A stretch of 64,000 bases of DNA, from the NCBI RefSeq assembly GCF_000473105.1, contig NZ_KI421498.1, positions 3,143,009 to 3,207,008 on the forward strand, in the 5' to 3' direction. The notes under the pieces are model-generated. The model was given only the letters and a program-made list of their open reading frames with translations, ran no database searches and was not told where the DNA came from. Position 1 is the stretch's first letter. The number at the start of each line of letters is the position of its first letter. Both the position numbers and the translations under genes were made by a program. Shown piece by piece: positions 53,949-63,803 of this stretch. This DNA is from Phaeobacter inhibens DSM 16374. GTDB lineage: Bacteria; Pseudomonadota; Alphaproteobacteria; Rhodobacterales; Rhodobacteraceae.

Positions 53949-55055
53949 ATGGCATTGTCCCCGCTCAACCAGCGCCGCTGGAGCAATTTCTGCCGCAATC
54001 GCAGGGCTTTCTGGTCGCTTTGGATTTTTTCCGTTCTGTTCGGGATTTCGCTGTTTGCTGAGTTTGTTGCCAATGACAAACCGATGTTGGTGAGTTACCG
54101 GGGAGAATATTTTACGCCAGTATTCAACTTCTACCCGGAGACGGCTTTTGGCGGGGATTTCCAGACAGAGGCGGCCTACCGTGATCCGGAGGTGCAATGC
54201 CTGATTGCCTCTGGCGGTGTTGAGGACTGCTTTGATGATCCCGAAGGTATTCTGGAAGAGATCAAAACCGGCACGTTTGCGGCGGATAGGTTTGTGGAAG
54301 GGTGGGCGATTTGGCCGCCGATCCCCTATTCTTTCAACACCACGGTCGACCGCCCCGGCGCGGCACCTCTGCCACCTAATAGGCAAAACTTGTTGGGGAC
54401 GGATGATACCAAGCGCGACGTGTTGGCGCGTGTCATTCACGGGTTTCGCCTGTCGATCCTGTTCACCCTGATGGTCACCGGAGCCGCCACCCTGGTGGGC
54501 ATTGCGGCGGGCGCGGTTCAGGGGTTCTTCGGTGGCTGGCTAGATTTGATTTTCCAGAGGGTGATTGAGATCTGGGGCTCCATCCCGCAGCTCTATGTCA
54601 TCATCATCATGTTCGCCATTCTGGGGCGTAGCTTCTGGCTGCTGGTTGTACTGATGATCCTGTTCAGTTGGACCGCTTTGGTCAGTGTGGTCCGGGCAGA
54701 GTTCCTGCGCGCGCGAAATCTGGAATATGTGCGTGCGGCCAAGGCATTGGGGGTTGGCAATATGACCATCATGTTCCGCCATATGTTGCCGAATGCAATG
54801 GTTGCGACCCTGACATTTCTGCCGTTTATCGTGACCGGCACCATTGGAACGCTTGCGGGGCTGGATTTCCTCGGGTTTGGCTTGCCATCCTCCGCGCCGT
54901 CGCTGGGTGAGCTGACATTGCAGGCCAAGCAGAATCTGGAGGCGCCCTGGCTGGCGTTCACCGCCTTCTTTACCTTTGCCATTATGCTGTCGCTGCTGGT
55001 CTTCATCTTTGAGGGGGTGCGCGATGCATTCGATCCGAGAAAGACATTTTCGTGA
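53949..55055 (+). CDS. yejE: Peptide ABC transporter permease, YejE-type
   Basis: The 368-residue DppC-type permease has LNQRRWSNFCRNRRAFWSLWIFSVLFGISLFAEFVANDKPMLVSYRGEYFTPVF at the start, a YejE-specific signature. A large periplasmic region follows, then the core permease (DVLARVIHGFRLSILFTLMVT) and the ATPase-contact loop RAAKALGVGNMTIMFRHMLPNAM. It completes the channel with YejB. Confidence 0.94.
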   Translation: MALSPLNQRRWSNFCRNRRAFWSLWIFSVLFGISLFAEFVANDKPMLVSYRGEYFTPVFNFYPETAFGGDFQTEAAYRDPEVQCLIASGGVEDCFDDPEGILEEIKTGTFAADRFVEGWAIWPPIPYSFNTTVDRPGAAPLPPNRQNLLGTDDTKRDVLARVIHGFRLSILFTLMVTGAATLVGIAAGAVQGFFGGWLDLIFQRVIEIWGSIPQLYVIIIMFAILGRSFWLLVVLMILFSWTALVSVVRAEFLRARNLEYVRAAKALGVGNMTIMFRHMLPNAMVATLTFLPFIVTGTIGTLAGLDFLGFGLPSSAPSLGELTLQAKQNLEAPWLAFTAFFTFAIMLSLLVFIFEGVRDAFDPRKTFS

Positions 55056-55143
55056 TCAGATCAGGCCCTAACATGCACAACAGAGACGAATGGATGATCT
55101 GTTTTGTGCCGAGATGCAGTGCAACAGACAGATGTTCTAACCT

Positions 55144-56754
55144 ATGGGCAATTCGATGACCGTAACTCAAAAACCTACCCCGTTGCTGAGTGTCCGGGAT
55201 CTCCATGTCTCCTTTCGCCAGGATGGCAAGGTGACGGAGGCGGTGCGCGGTGTCTCTTTTTCCGTGGGTCGTGGGGAAACGGTCGCGTTGGTGGGGGAGA
55301 GCGGCTCAGGCAAATCGGTTTCGGCGCTGTCGACGGTCTCACTGCTGGGCGATAGCGCCACAGTGAGCGGTTCCGTTACCTATGATGGTACCGAGATGGT
55401 CGGCGCCAGTGAGCGCCATCTGCGGCAGGTGCGAGGCAACGATATCAGCTTTATCTTTCAAGAGCCGATGACCTCTCTCAACCCGCTGCATACGATTGAG
55501 AAACAGTTGGCGGAGTCCCTTGCCTTGCATCAGGGGCTGGGCGGTGCAGCGGCACGGGAGCGGATTGTGGATCTGCTGAACCGGGTTGGTATCCGGGACG
55601 CGGAGACCCGTCTCGACGCGTATCCGCATCAGCTTTCCGGCGGGCAGCGACAGCGGGTGATGATTGCCATGGCCCTTGCCAACAAACCCGATATCCTGAT
55701 CGCTGATGAGCCGACAACCGCCCTTGATGTCACTATTCAGGTGCAGATCCTCGACCTGCTTGCGGATCTGAAAGCCAGCGAGGGTATGGGGTTGCTGTTC
55801 ATCACCCATGATCTGAGCATTGTGCGCCGGATCGCGGATCGCGTCTGCGTTATGCAGGCCGGTGAGATCGTTGAAAGCGGCCCAACGGCTGAGATTTTTG
55901 CCAATCCGCAGCATCCCTATACGCGCAAGCTGCTGGACGCGGAGCCGACCGGCCAGCCTCAACCGGTGTCAAAGGACGCGAAGGAGCTGATCCGGACTGA
56001 GGATCTGAAGGTCTGGTTTCCCATTCAAAAGGGTTTTCTGAAACGCACCGTCGGCCATGTGAAGGCGGTGAATCCGACGTCTCTGTCAGTCCGCGCGGGT
56101 GAAACGTTGGGCATTGTTGGCGAAAGCGGCAGCGGCAAAACCACGTTGGCGTTGGCCATTATGCGTCTCATCGCCTCGGAGGGGCGAGTTGAGTTTCAGG
56201 GACAGGATCTGCGGCAATGGTCGACCCGTGATTTACGCCGGTTGCGGGCAGATATGCAGATCGTGTTCCAGGACCCCTTTGGGGCGCTCAGCCCGCGGAT
56301 GACCTGTGCTCAGATTATTGCCGAAGGGTTGGCTATTCACAACGTCGATCAGGACCGTGATCCGCGGGATCTGGTTGCTGAGGTGATGAGTGAGGTGGGG
56401 CTGGATCCGGCATTTATGGACCGCTATCCGCATGAATTCTCAGGTGGTCAGCGGCAGCGGATTGCGATTGCGCGGGCGATGGTGCTGCGACCTAAACTGG
56501 TGGTTCTGGATGAACCGACCTCGGCACTGGACATGACGGTGCAGGTTCAGATCGTCAATCTGTTGCGCGACCTGCAGGAGCGGTATGGGCTTGCGTATCT
56601 TTTCATCTCACATGATCTGAATGTAGTGCGGGCCATGTCGCACAAGATGATCGTGATGAAGCAAGGTGATGTGGTTGAGGCGGGCTCAGCGGCTGAGCTG
56701 TTCAACAATCCATCGGATCCTTACACGCAGCAACTTCTTGCTGCGGCCGGATAA
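55144..56754 (+). CDS. yejF: Peptide ABC transporter ATP-binding protein with two domains, YejF-type
   Basis: The 536-residue protein has two full ATPase domains. The first has Walker A GESGSGKS near residue 47, [12 protein letters not shown] and [10 protein letters not shown]. The second has Walker [10 protein letters not shown] near 325, [14 protein letters not shown] and [10 protein letters not shown]. One chain thus replaces a DppD/DppF pair. The start is ATG 55144 or 55156. About 90 bases separate it from yejE, without an obvious terminator. Confidence 0.94.
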   Translation: MGNSMTVTQKPTPLLSVRDLHVSFRQDGKVTEAVRGVSFSVGRGETVALVGESGSGKSVSALSTVSLLGDSATVSGSVTYDGTEMVGASERHLRQVRGNDISFIFQEPMTSLNPLHTIEKQLAESLALHQGLGGAAARERIVDLLNRVGIRDAETRLDAYPHQLSGGQRQRVMIAMALANKPDILIADEPTTALDVTIQVQILDLLADLKASEGMGLLFITHDLSIVRRIADRVCVMQAGEIVESGPTAEIFANPQHPYTRKLLDAEPTGQPQPVSKDAKELIRTEDLKVWFPIQKGFLKRTVGHVKAVNPTSLSVRAGETLGIVGESGSGKTTLALAIMRLIASEGRVEFQGQDLRQWSTRDLRRLRADMQIVFQDPFGALSPRMTCAQIIAEGLAIHNVDQDRDPRDLVAEVMSEVGLDPAFMDRYPHEFSGGQRQRIAIARAMVLRPKLVVLDEPTSALDMTVQVQIVNLLRDLQERYGLAYLFISHDLNVVRAMSHKMIVMKQGDVVEAGSAAELFNNPSDPYTQQLLAAAG

Positions 56755-57040
56755 CGGCGGTTCGCGCAAAATCATCTCGCGGTTTCGCAGATCGGCGGCT
56801 TGGGTCGTCGCGACAGTATGGCACATCCGATCAGGGAGCCACGGCCCATGGCCCTGCGAAGCGGATAAGCCCCTGTCATTGTTAAGAGGGGGGCTGCGAT
56901 CGCTGTAGGCGACGACGGATACATGCCCTCTGCGTTGCCCCAACAAACGCCGCGTTGCCAATTGTGATTTACGCGACGGATGTATAAATTGTCACCGGAA
57001 GGTGAGCATTAGCCTTAGTGCAGATCAAATCGGACCTCTC
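56755..57040. other. 286-base gap yejF / fnrL
   Basis: No gene is supported. AATTGTGA (near 56959) and AATTGTCA (near 56990) form an imperfect direct repeat close to the fnrL start, in an AT-rich stretch likely to hold the fnrL promoter. I find no TTGAY-N4-RTCAA box here. Confidence 0.35.
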
Positions 57041-57781
57041 ATGAACGCTCCTACCATTCAGAACGTCAATTGCGGCGATTGCCCTATTCGTCATCGTGCC
57101 GTTTGTGCGCGCTGTGATGCGGACGAATTGGAGGTGCTGGATTCTATCAAGTACTACCGCACCTATGACGCCGGCCAACCCATCACCTGGTCCGGCGACC
57201 GGATGGATTTTGTCGGCTCCGTCGTTTCGGGGATCGCAACCCTGACGCAGACCATGGAGGACGGGCGGACCCAGATGGTCGGTCTGCTGCTGCCCAGCGA
57301 TTTTGTTGGCCGACCCGGGCGCGATACGGCTGCCTATAATGTGGTGGCAACCTCAACCGTGGTCATGTGCTGTTTTCGCAAGAAACCATTTGAGGAGATG
57401 ATGGCCAAAACTCCGCATGTTGCGCATCGTCTGCTTGAGATGACATTGGATGAGCTGGACGCTGCCCGGGAATGGATGCTGGTTCTGGGACGTAAAACAG
57501 CGCGCGAGAAGATTGCAAGCTTGTTGTCCATCCTGGCGCGGCGTGATGCTTCCTTACAGCTCCACAAGGATAGCAACCGACGCGTTTTTGATCTGCCACT
57601 AACCCGCGAGGCCATGGCAGACTATCTGGGGCTGACGCTGGAAACAGTCAGTCGACAGGTCTCCGCCTTGCGTAAGGACGGTGTGATCGAACTGGAGGGC
57701 AAGCGCCATGTGACCGTGCCTGACATGGGGCGCCTTATGGAGGAGGCAGGAGATGACAGCGACGGCGGTTGCCTGATCTGA
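57041..57781 (+). CDS. fnrL: FnrL, oxygen-sensing Crp/Fnr regulator
   Basis: The 246-residue regulator has N-terminal cysteines C11, C14, C22 and C25 (NCGDCPIRHRAVCARC) and further cysteines mid-protein (VVMCCFRKK), as needed for an oxygen-labile [4Fe-4S] cluster. The cyclic-nucleotide-like sensor is followed by a dimer helix and the helix-turn-helix TREAMADYLGLTLETVSRQVSALRKDGVI, whose E-SR residues recognise TTGAT half-sites. FnrL activates cbb3 oxidase and other microaerobic genes. Three matching boxes flank the cco genes downstream. ATG 57041 is preferred over 57002. Confidence 0.95.
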   Translation: MNAPTIQNVNCGDCPIRHRAVCARCDADELEVLDSIKYYRTYDAGQPITWSGDRMDFVGSVVSGIATLTQTMEDGRTQMVGLLLPSDFVGRPGRDTAAYNVVATSTVVMCCFRKKPFEEMMAKTPHVAHRLLEMTLDELDAAREWMLVLGRKTAREKIASLLSILARRDASLQLHKDSNRRVFDLPLTREAMADYLGLTLETVSRQVSALRKDGVIELEGKRHVTVPDMGRLMEEAGDDSDGGCLI

Positions 57782-57842
57782 CCACCTCTCTAGGAGGCGA
57801 AGGGGGCGAATGTGTCGCCCCCTCTGTACCTGCGTCCCTGCC

Positions 57843-58682
57843 TTAATGGGCCATCATAACCGGCACTTTTGCCTTCTCCAGCATGTTGCGGGTTGCGCCG
57901 CCCAGGATCGCCTCGCGGAAACGGGAATGCCCGTAGGCCCCCATCACGATCAGATCTGCAGCTGTATCGACCGCATGCCGGTTCAGCACATCTGAGACAC
58001 GTGTCATCGTCTTGCTGAGCACATCAATCTCGCATTTGACCCCATGGCGCGACAGCATCTGACACAGCAGCCCGCCTGGATCTGAGCGTTCCGGCCCGTG
58101 CTGCGGCGGGTCGATGACAACGACGCGGACCACATCCGCTGCCTGTAGCATTGGCAGCGCCTTGCGAATGGCGGTCATTGCTTCGATGCTTTCGTTCCAG
58201 GCGACCAATACGGTTTTTGGCTGCGCTGGCAGAGGCGCATCATCCGGCACCACAAGCACAGGCGCACGGCCTTCAAAGAGGGCAGCTTCGACGATGGCCT
58301 CAGCCTCGGCGGGGCGATCCTTGCCATAGGGTTGTCCCAGCACCACAAGATCACAAAACCGCGCCAACCGCGCAACGTGGCGTCCGATATCAGCCATCTG
58401 TGCGACGCCTGTCTCAACGTTGAAGCCGACCGCGGATTGCGCCAACCGCTTCGTCGCTGTTGCTTCGATAGCGTTAACCTCTTCTTTGGCGCGGGCGAGG
58501 GTTTCCTGCAGCACCATCGCGTTGGCACCCGCATAATAATACCCCGTCTGCGTGCGATCTACACCGAGGCAGAGCGCGTCGACATGGCCATCGGCCAGCC
58601 GGGCCAGCGAGATCGACTGCTCCAGCTGCGTTTCGGTGTTTGCGGGGGTGGTCAGGACAGTCAGCAGTGTCTTGTAGGACAT
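57843..58682 (-). CDS. Universal stress protein, two-domain UspA type
   Basis: The 279-residue protein carries two Usp domains. The second ends with the ATP-binding motif VMGAYGHSRFREAILGGATRNMLEKAKVPVMM (GxxGHS...G-x9-G type); the first is degenerate (VVLGQPYGKDRPAE). A usp gene next to fnrL and cco is a standard Rhodobacterales arrangement. ATG 58682 is preferred; upstream codons include the FNR box. The box at 58782-58795 lies about 100 bases upstream and could act on this gene too. Confidence 0.92.
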   Translation of the reverse strand: MSYKTLLTVLTTPANTETQLEQSISLARLADGHVDALCLGVDRTQTGYYYAGANAMVLQETLARAKEEVNAIEATATKRLAQSAVGFNVETGVAQMADIGRHVARLARFCDLVVLGQPYGKDRPAEAEAIVEAALFEGRAPVLVVPDDAPLPAQPKTVLVAWNESIEAMTAIRKALPMLQAADVVRVVVIDPPQHGPERSDPGGLLCQMLSRHGVKCEIDVLSKTMTRVSDVLNRHAVDTAADLIVMGAYGHSRFREAILGGATRNMLEKAKVPVMMAH

Positions 58683-58781
58683 ATTAACCTCGCATGTGTA
58701 TGGGCGACTGCAACGAACTTGTGGTTGTGCCGCGAGTTGCGTCATTATGAAGGTGCATCTCACATTCTGCGGCAAACTGTC

Positions 58782-58795
58782 TTGATACAGATCAA
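58782..58795. promoter_or_regulatory. FnrL box upstream of ccoN
   Basis: TTGATACAGATCAA is a perfect TTGAT-N4-ATCAA FNR site, centred at 58788.5. If it sits at -41.5 the ccoN transcript starts near 58830, about 60 bases before the ATG. Confidence 0.9.
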
Positions 58796-58888
58796 GGCGT
58801 TGTTCTGCGCAGTTTTGCATTTAAGGCTCAGAAAAAACTGTCTGACGCGAGCCAGAGAATCGTGTCGGGCAAGGAAAAGGGACGCAAG

Positions 58889-60499
58889 ATGTCTAATTAT
58901 ATCAAGCTAATCGTGCTTGGTTTGGTCACGCTCTTTGCGATGATCGCGACCAATTACGCGCGGGATTTGGCCTATCAGGTTCATGCGATCATCATCATGA
59001 TCGTGGCTGGCGGGCTGTTTCTATACACCCTTCGACACACCGATGAGCCTGTGATTGCAACGGGATCGCTGCAGGGCGAGTACTTTGACAGTGTGGTGCG
59101 CGCCGGTGTGGTGGCAACCGCGTTCTGGGGCGTGGTCGGGTTTCTGGTGGGTGTCTTCATCGCCTTTCAGTTGGCCTTCCCGGTCCTGAACTTCGAGTGG
59201 GCGCAAGGCCTGGCCAACTTCGGGCGGCTGCGGCCTCTGCATACTTCGGCGGTGATTTTTGCCTTTGGTGGTAATGCGCTGATCGCGACCTCATTCTACG
59301 TGGTGCAGCGCACCTCGGCCGCCCGTCTCTGGGGGGGTAATCTGGCATGGTTCGTGTTCTGGGGCTATCAGCTGTTCATCGTGCTGGCGGCGACCGGCTA
59401 TCTGTTCGGGTCGACCCAGTCCAAGGAATATGCAGAACCGGAATGGCATGTTGATCTCTGGTTGACCATCGTCTGGGTGGCCTATCTGGCGGTGTTCCTG
59501 GGCACCGTGATCAAGCGTAAGGAGCCGCATATCTATGTGGCAAACTGGTTCTACCTTGCGTTCATCGTGACCGTCGCCATGCTGCATCTGGTCAACAACA
59601 TGACGATACCCGTCAGCATTTGGGGCTCCAAATCGGTGATCATGTGGTCAGGCGTACAGGATGCGATGGTCCAATGGTGGTATGGCCACAACGCTGTGGG
59701 CTTCTTCCTGACTGCGGGGTTCCTTGGCATGATGTACTACTTCGTGCCGAAGCAGGCTGAGCGTCCGGTTTTCTCATACAAGCTGTCGATCATCCACTTC
59801 TGGGCGTTGATCTTCCTCTACATCTGGGCCGGTCCGCACCACCTGCATTACACCGCTCTGCCGGATTGGGCCTCGACCCTTGGTATGGTGTTCTCGATCG
59901 TGCTCTGGATGCCCAGCTGGGGTGGCATGATCAACGGCCTGATGACGCTGTCCGGCGCTTGGGACAAGCTGCGCACCGACCCGGTGATCCGGATGATGGT
60001 GATTTCGATCGGCTTTTACGGCATGTCCACCTTTGAAGGCCCGATGATGTCGATCCGCGCGGTGAATTCGCTGTCGCATTACACCGACTGGACCATTGGT
60101 CACGTTCACTCCGGCGCGCTTGGCTGGAACGGCATGATCACTTTTGGTGCGCTGTACTTCCTGGTGCCGGTTTTGTGGAAACGTGAGCGTCTCTACAGCC
60201 TCAGCCTGGTGTCCTGGCATTTCTGGTTGGCCACCATTGGCATCATTCTCTACGCGGCATCCATGTGGGTGACCGGCATCATGGAAGGCCTGATGTGGCG
60301 TGAAGTTGATGCCAACGGGTTCCTCGTGAACTCCTTTGCAGACACCGTGGCTGCGAAATTCCCGATGTACGTGGTGCGCGCTCTGGGTGGGGTCATGTTC
60401 CTCGCTGGTGCCCTGATCATGTGCTACAACCTGTGGATGACTGTACGGCGTGCGCCGGCCAAAGAGGCCAGCCTGACCGTCGCAGTCCCTGCTGAATAA
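58889..60499 (+). CDS. ccoN: cbb3-type cytochrome c oxidase subunit I
   Basis: The 536-residue heme-copper subunit reduces oxygen to water with high affinity. It has about twelve membrane helices and conserved His ligands, e.g. [20 protein letters not shown] (heme b), [41 protein letters not shown] (CuB) and [15 protein letters not shown] (hemes). ATG 58889 follows AAGGAAAAGGG. It is the first gene of ccoNOQP and lies behind a perfect FnrL box. Confidence 0.97.
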   Translation: MSNYIKLIVLGLVTLFAMIATNYARDLAYQVHAIIIMIVAGGLFLYTLRHTDEPVIATGSLQGEYFDSVVRAGVVATAFWGVVGFLVGVFIAFQLAFPVLNFEWAQGLANFGRLRPLHTSAVIFAFGGNALIATSFYVVQRTSAARLWGGNLAWFVFWGYQLFIVLAATGYLFGSTQSKEYAEPEWHVDLWLTIVWVAYLAVFLGTVIKRKEPHIYVANWFYLAFIVTVAMLHLVNNMTIPVSIWGSKSVIMWSGVQDAMVQWWYGHNAVGFFLTAGFLGMMYYFVPKQAERPVFSYKLSIIHFWALIFLYIWAGPHHLHYTALPDWASTLGMVFSIVLWMPSWGGMINGLMTLSGAWDKLRTDPVIRMMVISIGFYGMSTFEGPMMSIRAVNSLSHYTDWTIGHVHSGALGWNGMITFGALYFLVPVLWKRERLYSLSLVSWHFWLATIGIILYAASMWVTGIMEGLMWREVDANGFLVNSFADTVAAKFPMYVVRALGGVMFLAGALIMCYNLWMTVRRAPAKEASLTVAVPAE

Positions 60500-60513
60500 G
60501 GAGGGCCCGAGCA

Positions 60514-61242
60514 ATGGGAATTCTCGACAAACACAAAATCCTCGAGACCAACGCGACCCTCCTGCTGGTGTGCAGCTTCCTGGTTGTGACCATCGGTGGT
60601 CTGGTCCAGATCGCACCGCTGTTCTGGCTGGAAAACACCATCGAAGAGGTGGAAGGCATGCGTCCCTACACCCCGCTGGAGCTGGCCGGGCGTGATATCT
60701 ACATCCGCGAAGGGTGCTACGTCTGCCACAGTCAGATGATCCGTCCCATGCGCGATGAGGTCGAACGTTACGGACCATATTCGCTGGCCGCAGAGTCAAT
60801 GTATGACCACCCGTTCCAGTGGGGGTCAAAGCGGACCGGTCCGGATCTGGCCCGTGTGGGCGGTCGCTACTCGGACGAATGGCACGTCGATCACCTGCGC
60901 GATCCGCAGTCGGTGGTGCCGGAATCCGTGATGCCGAAGTACGGCTTCCTTGAGAACAACCGGATTGATGGCGAATACATCGGTGATGTGATGGCGGCGA
61001 ATGCATTTGTCGGGGTGCCGTATTCCGACGGGATGTTGGAGAACGCACAGGCAGACTTTCGTGCGCAAAGCAATCCTGATGCCGACTATGACGGCCTGCT
61101 GGAGCGCTATGGCGAGAAGGTCAGCGTCCGGAACTTCGACGGTCAGCCCGGGATCTCCGAAGCTGACGCTTTGATCGCCTATCTGCAGATGCTGGGGACC
61201 TTGGTTGATTTCTCGACCTTTACCCCCGTCGCCAACCGCTGA
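60514..61242 (+). CDS. ccoO: cbb3-type cytochrome c oxidase subunit II
   Basis: The 242-residue protein has one N-terminal membrane helix ([23 protein letters not shown]) and a single heme c site, [13 protein letters not shown] near residue 69. It passes electrons from CcoP to CcoN. It starts 14 bases after ccoN with AGGAGGG. Confidence 0.97.
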   Translation: MGILDKHKILETNATLLLVCSFLVVTIGGLVQIAPLFWLENTIEEVEGMRPYTPLELAGRDIYIREGCYVCHSQMIRPMRDEVERYGPYSLAAESMYDHPFQWGSKRTGPDLARVGGRYSDEWHVDHLRDPQSVVPESVMPKYGFLENNRIDGEYIGDVMAANAFVGVPYSDGMLENAQADFRAQSNPDADYDGLLERYGEKVSVRNFDGQPGISEADALIAYLQMLGTLVDFSTFTPVANR

Positions 61243-61254
61243 TTGGAGGCAGAC

Positions 61255-61452
61255 ATGGACATTTATACTCTGCTTCGGGAATTCGCCGACAGTTGGATGC
61301 TACTCTTCCTGTTTGTATTCTTCCTGGCCGTGGTGGTCTGGGCGTTTCGCCCGGGCAGCTCCAAGGTCTACAAGGATACTGCCAACATCCCCTTCCGGCA
61401 CGAAGACAAACCCGCCCCAGAAATGGGTAAAGCCAAGGAGGCGCGGTCATGA
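61255..61452 (+). CDS. ccoQ: cbb3 oxidase small subunit CcoQ
   Basis: The 65-residue protein has a single membrane helix ([38 protein letters not shown]). The sequence after the helix is typical of CcoQ, which stabilises the complex. ATG 61255 follows TTGGAGG. Its stop overlaps the ccoP start by four bases. Confidence 0.95.
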   Translation: MDIYTLLREFADSWMLLFLFVFFLAVVVWAFRPGSSKVYKDTANIPFRHEDKPAPEMGKAKEARS

Positions 61453-62318
61453 GCAAGAAAGTGAAGAAGTTCGAGGACGATCCGAATACCACCGGCCACA
61501 GCTGGGACGGGATCGAGGAATTCGACAATCCGATGCCGCGGTGGTGGCTCTGGACCTTCTATGCGACCATTATCTGGGCCATCGGCTATACCGTTGCCTA
61601 TCCCGCCTGGCCGGGGATCCAATCGGCGACGGCTGGTGTGCTGGGCTGGAATTCCAGAGCGCTGGTCGCTGAAGAAATCGCAGCCGTGAATGAGGCCAAC
61701 GCCCCAATCAACAGCCGTTTGGAGGAGATTGAGCTGGCGTCTATTACCACCGATCCCGAGCTGAACGGCTATGCGGTCTCGGCCGGCTCTGCGGTGTTCA
61801 AGACCTGGTGCGCCCAGTGTCACGGCGCTGGCGCGGCTGGGGCGAAAGGCTACCCGAACCTGCTGGATGATGACTGGCTTTGGGGCGGGTCGATGGAGGA
61901 TATCCATGCCACCATTGCCCATGGTATCCGCAACGAAGAGAGCGACGATGCGCGCTACTCGGAGATGCCAGCCTTTGGCCGGGATGAGTTGCTGGAGAAG
62001 GAAGAGATTGATCAGGTTGTGAACTATGTGATGTCTCTTTCGGGTGAGCCTCAGGATGCCGACAAGGTCGCGCCGGGGGCAGTGATCTTCGCGGATAATT
62101 GTGCCTCTTGCCACATGGAAGATGGCACCGGTGACCGCTCTCAGGGCGCGCCGAACCTTGCAGATGCCATTTGGCTCTATGGTGGGGATCACGCGACACT
62201 GACCGAAACCGTTTACAACTCGCGTTACGGGGTCATGCCAAACTGGAACGCGCGGCTGACAGAAGCCCAGATCCGTGCGGTGACCGCCTACGTGCACCAA
62301 TTGGGTGGCGGTGAGTAA
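61449..62318 (+). CDS. ccoP: cbb3-type cytochrome c oxidase subunit III (diheme)
   Basis: The 289-residue protein has an N-terminal membrane helix ([27 protein letters not shown]) and two heme c domains, with [11 protein letters not shown] near residue 121 and CASCHMEDG near 218. It accepts electrons from soluble or anchored cytochromes c. The ATGA overlap with ccoQ indicates coupling. A hairpin terminator ends the operon. Confidence 0.97.
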   Translation: MSKKVKKFEDDPNTTGHSWDGIEEFDNPMPRWWLWTFYATIIWAIGYTVAYPAWPGIQSATAGVLGWNSRALVAEEIAAVNEANAPINSRLEEIELASITTDPELNGYAVSAGSAVFKTWCAQCHGAGAAGAKGYPNLLDDDWLWGGSMEDIHATIAHGIRNEESDDARYSEMPAFGRDELLEKEEIDQVVNYVMSLSGEPQDADKVAPGAVIFADNCASCHMEDGTGDRSQGAPNLADAIWLYGGDHATLTETVYNSRYGVMPNWNARLTEAQIRAVTAYVHQLGGGE

Positions 62319-62350
62319 GGCTGCGCCCTTCCATATATCATCAGCATCAA

Positions 62351-62384
62351 GCGGGGCTGCCTTCGGGCGGCCCCGTTTCGTTTC
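62351..62384 (+). terminator. Terminator of ccoNOQP
   Basis: CGGGGC-TGCC, loop TTCG, GGC(G)GCCCCG, then TTTCGTTT, about 35 bases after the ccoP stop. Confidence 0.85.
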
Positions 62385-62470
62385 AATATGTCGGCACATG
62401 GTTCATTTTCTGCTTGAAGCTACAGCTGCTGTAGAGTGCAGTAAGGGTGGGCAGCTAAATAGGTGACTTC

Positions 62471-63244
62471 ATGCCCGATACCCGTTTCCTTGACATAACT
62501 CCGATGCTCGACAGCAAGGCGCCAGCGATAACAGCGTTGATCTCAGAACGTGGCTGGCAGCGGTTGTCACCTCATGACCGGATCGGCGCAGCCTATGACT
62601 ACGTCCGTGATGAGATCCTGTTTGGCTACAATGTCGCGGACACGCGCCAAGCCTCTCTGGTTCTTGCGGATGGCTATGGTCAGTGCAACACAAAAGCGAC
62701 ATTGCTGATGGCAGTGCTGCGCGCACTTGGTATCCCATGCCGACTGCACGGGTTCACCATAGACAAGAGCCTACAACGCGGAATAGTGCCTGAGCTGGTT
62801 TATTGGATGGCGCCACGCAGCATCCTGCATTCATGGGTCGAGGTTCGTCTGGACGCCCAGTGGATCAATCTTGAGGGGTTCATCCTTGATCAGCAGGTCT
62901 TGGGTTCGTTGCAAGCGGCGTTTCCGGGCCGGACATCGTTATGTGCCTATGGGGCGGGGACCGATTGCCTGCAAGCGCCAATGATCACGTGGCAGGGACG
63001 GGATACTTATATTCAGAGAGCCGGGATCAATGCCGATCTTGGTATTTTCGACAGTCCGGATGCGTTCTTTGGCCAGCATCAGCAGGATCTCACGGGGGTG
63101 CGGGGTCGGCTCTATCGAAACATCATTCGCCATTGGATGAACCGTCGGGTGGCAGCGATCCGGCGCGGGGTTGTGCCGACCTTGCCTGGCGGTGACAAGG
63201 GGCTGAAGCCGGATGTTCCGGATCGGGTGTTCATGGATAGCTAA
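62471..63244 (+). CDS. Transglutaminase-like domain protein
   Basis: The 257-residue protein has a transglutaminase-core pattern. Cys72 lies in GYGQCNTKATLLMAVLRALGIPCRLHGFTI and His120 in SILHSWVEV. The third position reads INLEGF rather than the usual Asp-containing segment. No signal peptide is seen, so it may be cytosolic. Family members cleave or cross-link peptides; the function here is unknown. It lies between the ccoP terminator and ccoG, an insertion into the usual cco gene order, with no FnrL box directly in front. Confidence 0.82.
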   Translation: MPDTRFLDITPMLDSKAPAITALISERGWQRLSPHDRIGAAYDYVRDEILFGYNVADTRQASLVLADGYGQCNTKATLLMAVLRALGIPCRLHGFTIDKSLQRGIVPELVYWMAPRSILHSWVEVRLDAQWINLEGFILDQQVLGSLQAAFPGRTSLCAYGAGTDCLQAPMITWQGRDTYIQRAGINADLGIFDSPDAFFGQHQQDLTGVRGRLYRNIIRHWMNRRVAAIRRGVVPTLPGGDKGLKPDVPDRVFMDS

Positions 63245-63271
63245 AATCGGGGTGCCCTATTTTACGGGTCT

Positions 63272-63313
63272 TTGATCCCTGTCAAATACCCAAGCAGCGT
63301 AACCGGGTAATAT
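63272..63313 (+). promoter_or_regulatory. Class-II FnrL promoter facing a gene-free interval
   Basis: TTGATCCCTGTCAA (63272-63285) fits TTGAY-N4-RTCAA. TAATAT at 63308-63313 lies so that, with transcription starting near 63320, the box is centred at -41.5 and the hexamer at -12 to -7. This is the geometry of FNR-activated promoters. Confidence 0.7.
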
Positions 63314-63319
63314 CCCTTC

Positions 63320-63446
63320 TTGAGACAATGCCATCGGTTCGCCCTTTCCAGCGCTGATGGCTGTCCAGTTCGCTCTCCTGCTTTGCAGGGGCGGACCCGG
63401 CGTCGGCTTTTCGATCTGTTCGCGCGTTTCCTGAAAAGCCGACGCC
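63320..63446 (+). ncRNA. Candidate FnrL-dependent small RNA
   Basis: From the predicted start near 63320 there is no good frame, but GGCGTCGGCTTTTC (63399-63412) and GAAAAGCCGACGCC (63433-63446) form a perfect 14-base-pair stem with a 20-base loop. No T-run follows, so the 3' end is uncertain; the transcript could instead be a long leader for ccoG. Confidence 0.4.
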
Positions 63447-63729
63447 CTGATCCTCCCAGATGGCTGACAGGGCCGATGTGTTCTGGCGAACGTCGCGCTA
63501 CCCAGCGCGCAGCGATCGCGCTACACTCTTCTATAGCGAGAAGGTGGTCTGTAAATAAGCCTGCGCTCTGGTGTCACATCTGCGACGCGGCGACGCGGGG
63601 GTGCTCGTCGCAACAATGTGTAAACGACTGTATTATATGTGTTTATGGCGTGTATTGCGTTTCGGGACAGAATGCCGCGCCCGGTTGACGGCGTCCGAGT
63701 AGGGGCAAAGATGCGTTCTGTATATGCGT

Positions 63730-63743
63730 TTGATCCACGTCAA
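63730..63743. promoter_or_regulatory. FnrL box upstream of ccoG
   Basis: TTGATCCACGTCAA fits TTGAY-N4-RTCAA. Its centre, 63736.5, is 67 bases before the ccoG GTG, placing a start near 63778. Confidence 0.8.
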
Positions 63744-63803
63744 GGTTCGTCCGTGGCGCATCTGGGACAACCGCTGCAACAAAGCAAGATTTGGAGTGAG
63801 TCC

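Larger units (their letters stand above)
63245..63803. other. 559-base gene-free interval with two FnrL boxes
   Basis: No open frame here is convincing; the 122-codon frame from 63320 is Arg/Cys-rich and lacks a ribosome site. The interval holds two FnrL boxes (63272-63285 and 63730-63743), a near-consensus -10 at 63308-63313 and a perfect 14-base-pair hairpin at 63399-63446. Confidence 0.6.

Noticed and set aside
59774-61048. 424-codon minus-strand frame opposite ccoN/ccoO
   Set aside because: Complement of conserved oxidase genes; Arg/His/Pro-rich composition typical of shadows.
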